Shown here: positions 1 to 23,789 of the stretch, in pieces
Layout of the letters: the number at the start of each line of letters is the position of its first letter
How positions within the stretch are numbered: the stretch's first letter is position 1
Source: Oncomelania hupensis
Lineage: Eukaryota > Mollusca > Gastropoda > Littorinimorpha > Pomatiopsidae
DNA: 64,000 nt
Direction of reading: 5' to 3'
NCBI GenBank assembly: GCA_036898135.1
Contig: CM072515.1
Coordinates: forward strand, 48,033,534-48,097,533
Position numbers and translations under genes: made by a program
Notes under the pieces: model-generated
The model's database searches: none
The model's input: only the letters and a program-made list of their open reading frames with translations
What the model was told of the DNA's origin: nothing

Positions 1-1072
<1,072 letters not shown>

Positions 1073-1630
1073 TTGTGAATACTTATGTAGGCGGTGGTGC
1101 TGCAGCAGCCCTGAGCCAAAGCCTCAAAAATGATGGAGGCATCCAAACGTGTCAGCCCTGTCCCTCCGTACGTATCGCTGCAATAGATGGCACCAAAACC
1201 CAGCTCTGCCGCCTTCTTCATCGTGTCTTTGGGAAATATTTCCTGGTCAAATAAACAAAACAGAAGGCTTGTAGCAAAAATAGACTGCATGACAGAAAAA
1301 TTGGGAGACATTTTGGGCCACAGATCTTATGCACAACTCTTTATACACAAGGTACTGTCTGCCCGCCCATGCTCATTCCAGTACTACTAAAATATATATA
1401 TATGACGTAAAATGGTAAATAAAATAATAAATTGTAAATATTATTATACAATTCTAAAAAAGTTACAATCGAATCTTAAACCTGTAGTTTTAGCCTGCCT
1501 GAGCAAGTCATTATCATTATCTTGCCTACCTCTTGGTCCCACTTCTCCATTTGAGGGAACATTTCCTTTTGGGCAAAGTCAGTGGCCAACTGCTGCATCT
1601 GTTTCTGCTCCTCTGTTAGCCCAAGTGAGG
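1073..1630 (-). CDS. ACAD8: isobutyryl-CoA dehydrogenase, two N-terminal exons (partial)
   Basis: ACAD8 is a mitochondrial FAD-dependent acyl-CoA dehydrogenase that oxidises isobutyryl-CoA in valine breakdown. Two exons are visible on the minus strand. Exon 1630-1530 encodes a helix starting [10 protein letters not shown] and ending EKWDQE, with donor GTAGGC. Exon 1242-1073 encodes [36 protein letters not shown] and STTAYISIH, with acceptor TTGACCAG and donor GTTAGT. Splice phases agree (0 between them, 2 at the end). [16 protein letters not shown] and STTAYISIH match the ACAD8 branch much better than short-chain or short/branched-chain relatives. The mitochondrial transit exon was not found. 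All catalytic exons lie beyond position 1, so only roughly the first 90 residues of the mature protein are covered. Confidence 0.85.
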
Positions 1631-1913
1631 CTGAAAAACAGTGTTAACATTACTGCAACCTTTGTCATTTTTTGTGCACCTCACTTAAAATTGTAATGTA
1701 ATTATATTAAACAGCTATCGTTCTAATTTTGAATTATCTTCCCGGACTTCTCAAAATTAATACTGAAAAAGTACTTTTATTCCTGTCCTTTTGTATTCTC
1801 GGAATACGCTGATTGTCTTGACATTTGAACTACATAGCCTAGCACTAGGACAGCTTATAACGATGTAGTAGTAATATTAGTAAAGTAATATTAGTAGAGT
1901 AATATTAGTAGTA

Positions 1914-2705
1914 CAGTGGAACCTCCGGTATACGACCGTCCAAAATCTGAGAAAAAACGGTCTTATAATAGAGGTGGTCATATACCGGAAACAAGGGGTG
2001 GGATGGGGGGGAGGGGTGTCAGGCCCAAAGGGGTATGTAGTCATAATTTTCACACTCACCAGCATGTATTCTCTGACAAAGGAAACTGTAAAACATGTTT
2101 CATTTTTAGCTTTGTCTTTTATTCACAACTTCAAAAATAAAAAACAGTCGAACCACTGCCAGACGCGTTCATACAAGTCTGTCAGTGCAGAAGCTCTCGG
2201 TTTCGATGTTTTCCTTTCGCCACTTTCTTCACTCTCCCGTCGTAGTTTAACAGATTCCTTATCCTTTATGATGAGCTGAATTTGGGTCTTCCCAACGTCT
2301 AAACTTCTTGCAATAGACAAACAACTCTCCCCATTTTCACTTCTTTCAATCACTTTCATCCTCTCTGCCAAACTCAAAACGTTCCTCTTGCGCGACGCCA
2401 TTTTGACAAGCCAGTGTAGGCGAGTAATGTCCCTTATTTGCGAACCGGAAATAGCAAACAACAGCATGCGTACACTAACATGAGAGAAAAAAACGCAAGG
2501 TACAGACAACAAATTAACTGATATCCTCTTTTAAATTGCCCTAAGAAGGTCGTATAAAGGGCTTAAGACACGGTCGCTGGTCGCATAAACGAGGTTGTCG
2601 CATACCAGAGGTCATTTATTATTGGAAGTGAATCCGTCAGAAGTTTTCAGGTCACATAACGGAGGGAGTCGTATACCAGAGAGCCGGATACCGGAGGTTC
2701 CACTG
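1914..2705 (-). mobile_element. Tigger/pogo-type DNA transposon, deletion derivative
   Basis: The 792-bp element is bounded by inverted repeats starting CAGTGGAACCTCCGGTAT at both ends and by the TA duplication expected of Tc1/mariner-pogo elements (1912-1913 and 2706-2707). It has inserted in an AGT-rich microsatellite, which continues on both sides. Inside, on the minus strand, is the start of a transposase with a CENP-B/Psq-type helix-turn-helix. The DDE catalytic core is absent, so the element is non-autonomous. Confidence 0.9.
2123..2401 (-). pseudogene. truncated Tigger/pogo transposase, N-terminal HTH only
   Basis: From the Met at about 2401 the frame begins MASRKRNVLSLAERMKVIE and continues through NGESCLSIARSLDVGKTQIQ. 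This is the typical CENP-B N-terminal/Psq helix-turn-helix of Tigger transposases, which binds the terminal repeats. After about 75 residues it runs into unrelated sequence and a stop. No centromere-protein-B-type DNA-binding half or DDE domain follows. It is a remnant inside the 1914-2705 element. Confidence 0.85.
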
Positions 2706-2822
2706 TAGTAGTAGTAGCAGTAGTAGTAGCAGTAGTAGTGGTAGTAGTAGCAGAAGTAGTAGTAGTAGTAGTAGTAGCAGTAGTAGTAGTGGCAATAGTA
2801 GTAGTAAAAGAAGTAGTGCATA
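2706..2822. repeat. (AGT)n microsatellite
   Basis: Imperfect AGT/AGC trinucleotide run. Related AGTA-rich sequence lies on the other side of the Tigger element (about 1866-1913), so the transposon split one microsatellite. Confidence 0.9.
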
Positions 2823-3200
2823 TACTTTTTTTTATAGGCCTTGCGACCTATTCCATGCCTCTTCTTTCAACACTTTTGTGTGCAGGACACTTAACACCAT
2901 TTTGACAAAACATTACCTGTAATGGTCTTAGTGCCTAAACTTATCTATACATTTTCTTGAATGAGTTAACATCCTCAGTGAATTTTATGTTAGGTGGGTG
3001 AGTATTCCAGTTCCCCACTAACTTATTTGCAAACAAGTACTTCTGCCGTTCTGGAAAAAAAATCATCATCATCATTATCATCATCATAACAACAAACACT
3101 GGACCGTGACATGTGCAGAGTTCCTTTGCATGCACACATACACACACACCCACACATCAACAATGACCCTACCCATTTCAAAAATGGAAAATAATAATAC

Positions 3201-3313
3201 CTGTAACATTCAAAATAAATTTGCCCTAGTTGTATAACGTTGGGCTGACATTCTTTGCAAACGAACAGTAGTTTCTTGCCTTTAATTTCTGCTCTGTTCT
3301 CCATCAAATCTTC
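3201..3313 (-). other. possible exon of an unrecognised gene
   Basis: A minus-strand segment with acceptor TTGACCAG before 3313 and donor GTATTA after 3201 reads open as EDLMENRAEIKGKK, LLFVCKECQPN, then QLGQIYFECYR. Another open segment, 3998-3887, has acceptor TTTTTCAG and donor GTAAAAG and reads EDLAGMADELSRNVERC. I do not recognise either. The next open segment (3863-3802) would leave an intron of only 23 bp, so the chain may be a decayed copy rather than a gene. Confidence 0.25.
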
Positions 3314-4054
3314 CTGGTCAACTGAAAGGTTGATTTCAGTTGCAATCCTGGCTAGCTACTCTAGTTCAGCGCTGCACTGCCCTGCAACCACCACCCCCAT
3401 TTCTGGAGAAAAGCTTGCAGCTTACACAATGTTCTCAGACGAGAGATCCACCCAGTTAACTCTAAGTGACTAAAAACAAAACAAAAACACAAGTTACCTC
3501 CAATTTTTGAATTTAAGCCTATTGTGTTGCTTACATACGATATATGTACATGTTTATTTCCAAGAGAATTTGGAAAAGGAAAGGGAGTTGAGTTTTTTAA
3601 AAGTAACTCTTTTAATAGTACTAATTCTGTTAGGTGAAATGTAATTCAAGTTGATTTGATTATGTCATATTTTATCGTTTCATCACTCAGTAAAATTTTG
3701 ACTAACTGTTGTAATTAAAATCACAAAGTGATTTGCATTGCATACTTTAACCTTGTTTTATGACAATAATAAATAAATAATTAAATGAACTGAGTACATA
3801 CTGCCTTCTGAATGTGCTGGTCAAAAGATAAGTTGCTCTCAAACATCATCCCCAGGACCTTCTCTGCACACTCTCACTTCTTTTACCAATTTTCATATAC
3901 TGATAGTAATCCTGGTTTGGGTTAGCTTTGCCAGTAATAGGCAAAATGCATCTTTCTACATTTCTAGACAACTCATCAGCCATCCCAGCAAGGTCCTCCT
4001 GAAAAATAATACTCAACAGGTTGAAACCCCAAGCTGAATAAATCATAGCTGAAG

Positions 4055-5200
4055 AACAAGCAAGATTCAGGGCAGGGCAAAGCACCACTGAACAGATTTT
4101 CAACCTCAGAACAATCTGCGAGAAATAACTATAGCACCAACAACATCTTTATCATGTGCTTGTAGACTTCAAAAAAGCATTTGACCAAGTCTGGCACGCA
4201 GCTCTGTGGGCAACCATGAGAGTGTACAACATCAGCCCTAAAATTATTGAAGTCATCAAAAGCCTGTATGATAAGGCCACCAGTGCAGTCCACCACAACA
4301 GCGCAATCGGGAACTAGTTCAGAACAACAATTGGTGTGCGTCAAGGATGCCTACTCTCTCCAACACTTCCTAGAGAGCATCATGTCAGACACCCTTGCAG
4401 ATCACGAAGGCACAGTCAGCATAGGGGTAGAGCAATCTCCAACCTCCGTTTTGCGGATGACATTTATGGATTGGCTGGAGAGGAACAAAAACTTGAACAG
4501 CTGGTACAGAGGCTTGACACCACTTCCAGAGCCTATGGAATGGAAGTAAGTGCAGAGAAGACCAAAACGATGATCAATCCCTCAACAGTGCATAGCTTCA
4601 AATATTTAGGAGCCATTGTATCAGACATTGGGTCCCAACAGAAAGTCCTCTCCAAAATCGCACAATCAACTGCGGCCCTGACAAGGTTGAAGACCATTTG
4701 GAAATACAGAACCATCAGTCGACATTCCAAGGTAAGGCTGCTGCCCTCCTTTGTCATCTCCATCTTCCTATACGCTTGCGAAACATGGACCCTCACAGCA
4801 GATCTTCTTCTTTGTTGTAGGCAGCCAACTTCAATATGTTGAAGAAACTTGCTGCACTGAAGAATACAAAGCATGGAGATGAGGTGCTACAGAAGACTTC
4901 TGGGCATTTCCTATACTCAGCACATCACCAACAATGAAGTCCGACAGACCCTCACACAAGCCATTGGACAACATCATGATATGCTCACAGTGGTGAAGAA
5001 ACGGAAACTCTGATAGTATGGCCATGTCACCAGAGCATCAGGCCTTGCAAAGAACAGTACTAGTTTAGTTTGAGTACTAGTTTGGCTTGGGCATAAAAGC
5101 AGATATTGCCGAAAGATGGTGTACGCTGGTTAAATGATCATCTGTGGTGCCCCAACAACCTTCGAGTTACGGGATAGGATAGGAAAAAACTTCCCCCATG
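4055..5200 (+). pseudogene. non-LTR retrotransposon reverse transcriptase, decayed
   Basis: Plus-strand frames together encode a broken LINE reverse transcriptase. Recognisable parts are a fragment like VDFKKAFDQVWHAALWATM, RQGCLLSPTL, the catalytic FADD in NLRFADDIYGLAGEEQKLEQL, then VSAEKTKTM, FKYLGAIVSDIGS and SIFLYACETWTLTADL. The coding frame changes several times and contains stops. The endonuclease half is absent, as in a typical 5'-truncated copy. The order of motifs is that of the endonuclease-reverse transcriptase LINEs abundant in marine invertebrates; I do not assign the clade. Confidence 0.85.
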
Positions 5201-5327
5201 TCAGGTCAACCCTGCACTGTGTTCAAGTCCCTTTGCAATATTGTACTATTACCACAGATTTTACTATCTTCTGCAAAGATCTAGCATATAATCTCTACAT
5301 ATTCAGGTAAGTCGTTAATAATAATAA

Positions 5328-5670
5328 TGACGAGGTCGTCACTGCTGAGTCCCTGGACACCTTTAAGTCCAGGTTGACCTCCTGTAACATGATGCTCCTC
5401 CCCACCCTCCATGCACCCTTTCACCCCCTATCCCCACTCCCCACCTATCCTATCCCTCCTCCCCTGACCCACCCCAACCCCCCAGCCACTGATTCCCCCG
5501 CCCCCGATCACCCCTGTACCCTTCCCTTTTCCTATTATTATCTAAGTAAAAATTCATAGCCTCAAGTATCTCTAAAGTACACCCGACCTAAAATACAAAG
5601 CGCGTCTTAGCATCCAAAAAGCGACAAAATCATCAAAATACTGATGTTGGTCGTCTACAGGAAGAAGAAG
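5328..5670 (+). mobile_element. 3' end fragment of a LINE
   Basis: The frame TAESLDTFKSRLTS, followed by a proline-rich stretch and a GAAGAAGAAG tail near 5660, looks like the last residues and 3' tail of a CR1-like LINE. No upstream domains remain. Confidence 0.45.
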
Positions 5671-6690
5671 AAGATGAATTATTGAAACAGAAAGTGGATG
5701 TCCTTCACACATTCTCACTGACCTACGGCTTTTACGCGTTTTAAAATCACTCAAACTGCATAGACATTTTTGTATTCAATACTCACGATCGATGCAACTG
5801 CCTGTTATCATTGTGCGAGACTGCCGTCCTCTTGGGATGTGGCTGTTGCATAATATAGTCCCTAAAGACCTCGAGAGGCCTAGAAATCGTCTGCAAGCTG
5901 CCATGTTCACACAAGCTTCCGTCCTGACTGAGCATGCGTAAGATTGTACAATTGACCTTCACATTGCAAACAGAAAGGACATTCCCCTCGGCTAAGCCGT
6001 TCTGTGCTACAGAAGTTGATTTTGTTTATTTTCTTTTCTCTCTTCTGTTCTTTAAAAAATTAATAGTTTAACTTGTTATAAAATGTCTCCAAAATAATAA
6101 TTATTGATTCAAGAAAGTATGCATTGCGTGTGGCTTTCGTGAAACTGAAATGTAAATTATATCAATTGTGAGGGGTTCAATATGCTGAATAGTGAATATG
6201 GTGCGTGAATGTCCTCCATCATGACCCTCTGCTGCTGGAACCCAGATGCAGATCCGCATTTTTAGACATACAGCACAATACACACTAACGAAGAAAGAGC
6301 AACAAACAAATAAGTGTTCCATCAGTTTAATCACACATTTTAAATAACAGAGCAATGGTGAAACATAGGTCAGTACAGTATTGCACAGCAGTAGTTATGG
6401 TACAGTACATTGCAGTCAAATTCTTGTATTGCCCATTTTAACACACAGCAAGTGTTGCAGTATGTAGAAATGATACAGTCAATGGTCAAAAGCGTTTGAA
6501 AAGTGCGCTTAATACAGTTTGGCTGCTTCAGTTTGACTGATTGTGAGCAGCTCTTTGAGCTGGTTAAATTAGCTATATAAGAACAAGTCACTTAACTTTG
6601 AAGTACGTCAAGTAGTCAAATGAAATGATAAAGTCATTTTAGTCCTACCAGTTTACCTAAAATGGAAAGTTCATACAGCACACATGCTAC
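5670..6690. other. intergenic, nothing recognised
   Basis: Short open frames on both strands lack domain similarity or splice context. I see no gene, RNA or mobile-element end here. Confidence 0.4.
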
Positions 6691-6900
6691 AGATTAAAAT
6701 CAAAATTTAAAATCAAAATTAAAACCAAACAAATTAACCCCTTAGCAAATGGTGAATTCAGTACAACACATTGTGTCTCAAGTAAGTATAGCTAAATTAA
6801 AATCAAAATTTAAAATCAAAATTAAAATCAAACAATTTAACCCCTTAGCAAATGGCGAATTCAGTACAACACATTGTGTCTCAAGTAAGTATTGCTAAAT
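6691..6900. repeat. tandem duplication, about 103-bp unit
   Basis: Two near-identical units: an AAAATCAAAATT-rich segment, then CCCCTTAGCAAATGG, GAATTCAGTACAACACATTG and TGTCTCAAGTAAGTAT. Corresponding points are 103 bp apart (6738 and 6841). There is no coding signal. Confidence 0.85.
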
Positions 6901-7034
6901 TACAGAATATGCACCATATTTTATTTCCCCCACCACTAACACCAGTATGGTTTACTGTGCATCGCACACAACCTTCACACAAACCAAAAGGGCATTACAA
7001 AATCCACAGAAACACTGACATAACAAAGCACACT

Positions 7035-7440
7035 GATCATTACATTACATTACATTATTATTGCTTTAGGTACAGCGGACTCTTCCGAGCCCAAATCAGG
7101 ACTGGACAACCCCTGATCCGCATAAAAGATCTGCTGAAACAACCCTAGTGGTAAAACCGAAAGCTCTCCACCAGCCAGTCACTTTACAATAAAGACATCC
7201 CACGCAGGGGACGCTGAGGCTTCACCCCAACTTATCGAACCCCGTTTACAAAAACAAAATAGAATACAAACATCATTATACATTATCAACAAAACACATA
7301 CATATAAAATGCCTACATTGCTAAATAATAACATCATAGGAAGCCCTAGTGACCACCTGGCAGAAAGCGTCCAATATTCCCAAGCTGATCCAACAGACCT
7401 CATACACAAACAAGGAGTCTTGTCCAGGAAGAGTTTTCAA
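7035..7440 (-). mobile_element. SINE-like family A, copy 1, 5'-truncated
   Basis: Minus-strand copy ending in a (TGTAA)n tail, seen as ACATT repeats at 7040. It contains the family's 3' block, TCCTGATTT, AGAGTCCGCTGTACC. It stops at 7440, exactly where copy 2 begins with its GATT tail. Confidence 0.8.
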
Positions 7441-8020
7441 GATTGATTGATTGATTTATTGTTGCTTTAGGTCCAGCGGACTCTTCCGAGCCAAATCAGG
7501 ACCGGACAACCCCCGATCCGCATAAAAGATCTGCTGAAACAACCCCAGTGGGAAAATTGAATGCCCTCCACCGGCCAGTCACTTTACAATAAAGACATCC
7601 CACGCGGGGGACGGCTGAGGGTTGACCTCAACTACGCGAACACCCCGGTTACAAAAACAAAATAGAATACAAACATCATTATAAATCATCAACCAAACAC
7701 ATACATATAAAATGCCTATAGTGCTAAATAGTACAGTCATAGGAAGCCCTAGTGACCACCCGGCAGAAAGCGTCCAACACTCCCAAGCTGATCCAACAGA
7801 CCTCATACACAAACAAGGAGTCTTGTCCAGGAAGAGTTTTCAAGAAAAAAGGTAGGTCATTGATCTAGCGAAAAAGACGATAGTATAGCAAATTGATAGA
7901 ACAGCAGGAATGAGAAAGAGCAAATGAGAAAGACAGCGACAGTGGGAATTTAAAGCACTAAATTTCCAGAAAGTGGGGATACTATTTATACTGAAACCCC
8001 CGGCACTCCAACGGGGGGAG
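7441..8020 (-). mobile_element. SINE-like family A, copy 2
   Basis: Minus-strand copy with a (CAAT)n tail, seen as GATTGATTGATT. It holds the 3' hairpin GTCCAGCGGAC, the block CATCCCACGCGGGGGAC and the GC-rich head GGCACTCCAACGGGGGG. Reading frames inside it repeat in other copies and are not genes. Confidence 0.85.
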
Positions 8021-8255
8021 CACACTGATCAATGAACCAGCACAAAATTACATGGTTGCCACATACACAAAAACAAGTACACATAATCATTATTACTAAT
8101 TTACTGCAATCAAAAAACTGGGTTACAGAACTGAACAAATATTTGAAATAACCCAAAAACACAATACAAAAAAGAATACAACGTACATCATCTACATGTA
8201 AATGTTGCAAATGATAATATAAAGCACAGAAAAAACTGTTTACAATATTATATAA

Positions 8256-9580
8256 ATACTATGACATTACATTACATTACATGGTTATTGTTAGGTCCAG
8301 CGGACTCTTCCGAGCCAAATCAGGACCAGAGAAGTGAAAGAGGACTCAACCTGATCCACATAAAAGATCTGCCAAAACAACCCTAGTGGTAACACTGAAG
8401 GCAATCTACCAGCCGGTCACTTTACAATAAAGACATCCCACGCAGGGGACGCTGAGGCTATACTCTAATTTATCGAACTTCCGTTTGATTGATTGATTGA
8501 TTGATTGTTGCTTTAGGTCCAGCGGACTCTTCCGATCCAAATCAGGACCGGACAACCCCCATCCGCATAAAAGATCTGCCGAAACAACTCTAGTGGGAAA
8601 ATTGAATGCCCTCCACCGGCCAGTCACTTTACAATAAAGACATCCCACGCAGGGGACGGCTGAGGCTTTACCCCAACTACTCGAACCCCCGGTTACAAAA
8701 ACAAAATAGAATACAAACATCATTATAAATCATCAACAAAACACATACATATATATAAAATGCCTATAGTGCTAAATAATACAATCATAGGAAGCCCTAG
8801 TGACCACCCGGCAGAAAGCGTCCAACACTCCCAAGCTGATCCAACAGACCTCATACACAAACAAGGAGTCTTGTCCAGGAAGAGTTTTCAAGAAAAAAGG
8901 TAGGTCATTGATCTAGCGAAGAAGAAGATAGTATAGCAGAGTGATAGGACAGAGCAGGAATGGGAAAGAGTAAATGAGGAAGACAGCGACAGTGGGAATT
9001 TAAAGCACTAAATTTCCATAAAGTGGGGATACTATTTATACTGAAAACCCCCGGCACTCCAACGGGGGTATTGTTGCCGCAGTGAATCTGTCTTGCCTAC
9101 AAAGGAAAGACAGGTTTTCAACTGGGGCTTTCACTTTTCCCTTTATAGGTTTGAACAATCTACAGTGGCAAGATTGCTCATGACCCAAAGGGGTAACTTC
9201 CGTTTACAAAAACAAAATAGAATACAAACATCATTATACAATATCAACAAAACACATTATAAATATAAAATGCCTACATTGCCAAATAATAACATCATAG
9301 GAAGCCCCAGTGACCATTTGGCAGAAAGCATCCAATATTCCCAAGCTGATCCAAAAGACCTCACAAACAAATGAGTTTTGTCCCGGAAGAGTTTTCAAGA
9401 AAAAAGGTAGGTGACTGGTCTAGCAAAGAAGAAGATAGTATAGTAGATAGTAGATTGATAGAACAGAGTAGGAATGAGAAAGAACAAAGGAGAAAGACAG
9501 CGACGTTGGAAATTAAAGCACTAAATTTCCAGAAAGTGGGGATACCATTTATACTGAAACCCCCCGGCACCCCCACAGGT
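8256..9580 (-). mobile_element. SINE-like family A, copy 3, interrupted by copy 4
   Basis: The (ACATT)n-tailed copy starts near 8262, runs to CGAACTTCCGTTT at 8486, and resumes with ACAAAAACAAAATAG at 9206, ending in the head region near 9575. Copy 4 sits between the two halves. The poly-G run at 9600-9622 follows it. Confidence 0.8.
8487..9194 (-). mobile_element. SINE-like family A, copy 4, full-length long form (nested)
   Basis: A 708-bp copy flanked by a perfect 11-bp duplication AACTTCCGTTT (8476-8486 and 9195-9205), inserted inside copy 3. The 3' tail is (AATC)n. The 5' part extends about 130 bp beyond the GGCACTCCAACGGGGG block and ends at ACCCAAAGGGGT, as in the copy at 26361-27071. 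The duplication indicates target-primed retrotransposition. Confidence 0.9.
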
Positions 9581-9639
9581 GGGGGATGGGAGGAAGGGAG
9601 GTGGGGGGGGGGGGGGGGGGGTAATTACTATGACAGGAA

Positions 9640-11100
9640 CTGATAAAAAATTAATATTCCACAGTACTACAATCATGCATTGATAGGAAATTATTGCAAA
9701 TAAATTTTTTAGATAAATAATTAAAATACGAAAAAAAGCAGTAAAACAATAACTTGCACTTAATAAAAGGCATTTTTTGAATTAAATAAAATGCATTTTT
9801 TTTAAAGTTGCGAAAATAATGGGAAAAAAACATTCAGATCATGTTGAGATTGGTATCACTCTCATAATATATTCATTACATTTTAAAAAAAAAAAAAAGC
9901 ATTACAAATTTTTTTTTTTAAACATTTTTATTTGGAGATGAAAATTGTAGTTAAGCTCTAGTTACATGCACACACACAAAATCTGTTTTTATCATTAATC
10001 AATAAGCTCTGTAACAAATACACCTTTTTGAATTGCTGCCGTCTGGTCCCTCCACCCATTTCATTCTTTCAATATTCAGCAAATTGCAAAATATTTTCTG
10101 TTATTTTTGTGTGTTAAAGTTGTTAGGGGATTAGTGAAAAATGCTGTGGTGGAGTGACTTTGCCTAAGTTTACCTGAACAGTGGGCCTGTGGAGACTTTT
10201 GGCTTTCGGCACACTGGCCACCCATGCACACACACTCATAACCAGGCACATACTTTTCAAAACTTCATTCACAACACGCTAGTAACACCACGACATTGGT
10301 ACAACTGCAGAGCTAAATTTGTCTATCAAAGATCAGCCGATGATCAACAAGTACAACTATCAGATCAACAAGTACAACCATCAGTACCACTTGCGTTAAT
10401 CTGATGAATAAAACTTGATGCAACAACAACGATCAACAAGTAAATTAGTTATTAATTGCTTAAAGGGTCCAGCGAACTGCATGCGCTAATGGAACGGGTT
10501 TCCGTTAAGCGGGAGAGAGTGCTAAAAGGAGACGGTGACTAGGCGCGCTTTACCGCGCTTCATGAGTCGTGACAAGCCGCACTTTACCGCTCTACATGAG
10601 ATGAAGAGTTCATCACTGATCATCCCAAAGAAAGGTTTTCAAGCATTGATATACATATACGAGTATGGTTGCCAAAACTAAATTACTGCTTCTCATAAGT
10701 GCTGTGAGCACGCCTCTGGGTGTGGAAGATTTTAAGTGCTGTGTAAATTTTCATTCATTCATCACTCTCATTAAAAACACAAACACACATTAAAAATAAA
10801 AATAAAAAGAAAAAAACTACATTCCACACCTCATTCAAAACAAACATCAATAAATGGACCATTCAAAAAGTACAAATAAAATAATAAAGAAACCAACTAC
10901 TTCACTAAAGAAGTAAATAGTGTAAATAAATACTGAATAAGTAAACAAGGACATCAAACATTAAGTCAGTAAATTTACTAACAAATTACCTCACTAAATA
11001 AGTAAATACATAAATACAATAACAGAAATTTGAAGAAAGCTTTTTGAAAAGTTTAATTAAAAAGAATGCCAATCGCCCAATGTTTTCCAAACACTTGGTC
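9640..11100. other. intergenic; small LINE and SINE tails
   Basis: No gene is visible. At 10400-10430, GATGAATAAAACTTGATGCAACAACAAC resembles a LINE 3' tail also seen at 45400 and 55495. At 10445-10490, TTAGTTATTAATTGCTTAAAG followed by GGTCCAGCGAACTGC is a divergent copy of the family A/LINE 3' hairpin. The region borders the 3' end of MDM2. Confidence 0.45.
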
Positions 11101-11117
11101 TAGGTTGATAAAAGTGG

Positions 11118-22381
<11,264 letters not shown>

Positions 22382-22439
22382 GTAGGTTGTCCTACCTGCA
22401 CAACACCATTATTATATACAACCATTTAAAACTTTGCAT

Positions 22440-22770
22440 GAGAGTATAAACCGAGGTCTAGTCTGTGTCTCATAGTATTCCATCATAATGGACTTTAAAG
22501 ATCCTGACGCTCATATCCTAGACTGGCGAGTGCAGGTGACAAGAACACACCCAGCATGCACCTAGGTACTTCTCCCCCATCCCTGGCGGCCCAGGATTGT
22601 GCTCAGTTGTCTGGAGCATTATTATGATGAGTTCAAAGGCTGCAAGTTGGCACCTCAGGCGGCTTGAGTTAGATCCTGTATCGGCCAGTGCCTTGAGTCG
22701 CCAAGTATGGCGAAATATGTGTGCTATACAAATCTTCAATAATAAAAATAATAATAATAATGAGAGCTTT
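22440..22770 (+). repeat. interspersed repeat family B, copy 1
   Basis: Shares blocks with 23225-23495 (same strand) and with 27735-28080 and 60270-60445 (opposite strand): AGTATAAACC, GGTCTAGTCTGTG, TTAAAGATCCTGACGCTC, CAGGATTGTGCTCAGT and TTGAGTTAGATCCTGTAT, ending in an AATAAT tail. The layout suggests a SINE or LINE 3' end. Copy 1 overlaps sequence just upstream of MDM2 coding exon 1. Confidence 0.65.
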
Positions 22771-22794
22771 TTTTTTTTCAATTTATTTATTTTT

Positions 22795-23110
22795 TTAATT
22801 TACATTAAAAGTCTCTTTTCCATAGGGAAATTTTGGGCCGCTTCCCCTGGGGAAAGCGTAGTCGCAGCCTGTGGCGCGCCCAAACTCAACCTACTTAACA
22901 TTAGTTGTTGATTTTGAAATTTTGCTGGGGGAGCAAACCGGAGTACCCGGAAAAAAACCCCGAGACGTTGCCCGGGTCGAAAGTAAATAATATTCGGAGA
23001 AACATAACGCCCAGATGCTGGATCGAACCCACACCTGTCAGGCGACATTGGTTTCTGGCCTGTGGACAAGGCAAGTTAGTCCCGCCTTAGCCCACTTGGT
23101 AGGTAGGTAG
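22795..23110 (+). repeat. interspersed repeat family C with (GGTA)n tail
   Basis: Contains GGAGTACCCGG, AAAAAAACCCC and GGATCGAACCCACACC, ending in GGTAGGTAGGTAGG. Related segments with GGAGTACCCAGAGAAAACCC lie at 37385-37527 and about 46090-46185. The pattern is that of a SINE, but I cannot define the ends. Confidence 0.45.
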
Positions 23111-23224
23111 GTAGGTGGGTAGATTAAAGTCCCGCGTCACATGAGCGAATAGGGGACTGGGAATGGGGGGGGGGGGAATCGGGGGGGTGATGCCCCTTGG
23201 CCACAACGCTCGCTGTATAAACAG

Positions 23225-23495
23225 GGGTCCAATCCATGCATGCTCGCATTCCATACTATACAGATCTTAACGCTTATCACACAACCTAGACTGGTAAGTG
23301 CTGGCAACACAAATACACCCAGCACACACTATAGGTCCCTTCTCCCCATCACTGGTCATACAGGATTGTGCTCAGTGCCTGGGCATCGGTCTATGCGCCC
23401 AAAGGTTGAAGATGGGCACATCAGGTGGCTTGAGTTAGGTCCTGTATCGACCAGTGCCTGGAGAACTGGAAAAACTCTATATAAGATTGATTAAA
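23225..23495 (+). repeat. interspersed repeat family B, copy 2
   Basis: Diverged copy in the same orientation as copy 1, retaining CAGGATTGTGCTCAGTGCC and CTTGAGTTAGGTCCTGTATCG. Confidence 0.6.
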
Positions 23496-23789
23496 AAGTA
23501 GTTGATTTAACAGAATATAATATATATATATATCAAGCTGCATAACTGTATTTTACTTTATTTTGCCATACAAAATTTTTAATTTCATTAAAATTATTTT
23601 GTTACCCTTTAGGTTTAATTCTAATAATTATATTTATTTGTAACCCCTTTTAAGCAAATTCTATGCATTGTAATTTAATGCATTAACTAAGCACGACAAA
23701 GAGATAATTAATCGAATTTGATTATATCTAACACTGTAGGCTAATTGAGTAATTTATATTACATGTAGTAGTAGTAGTGTAGGGACTAG

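Noticed and set aside
3802..3863. Open segment reading VLGMMFESNLSFDQHIQKA
   Set aside because: As an exon it would need a 23-bp intron; it resembles a reverse transcriptase tail more than a host exon.
6691..6900. CRISPR-like repeat
   Set aside because: Only two long tandem units with no spacers, in an animal genome; no CRISPR array exists in the window.
8406..8723. Recurrent frame with LSVPCVGCLYCKVTG
   Set aside because: The frame recurs at 7179, 7579, 20038, 26416 and 32167 because all lie in family A copies. It varies in length and has no start or domain, so it is not a gene.
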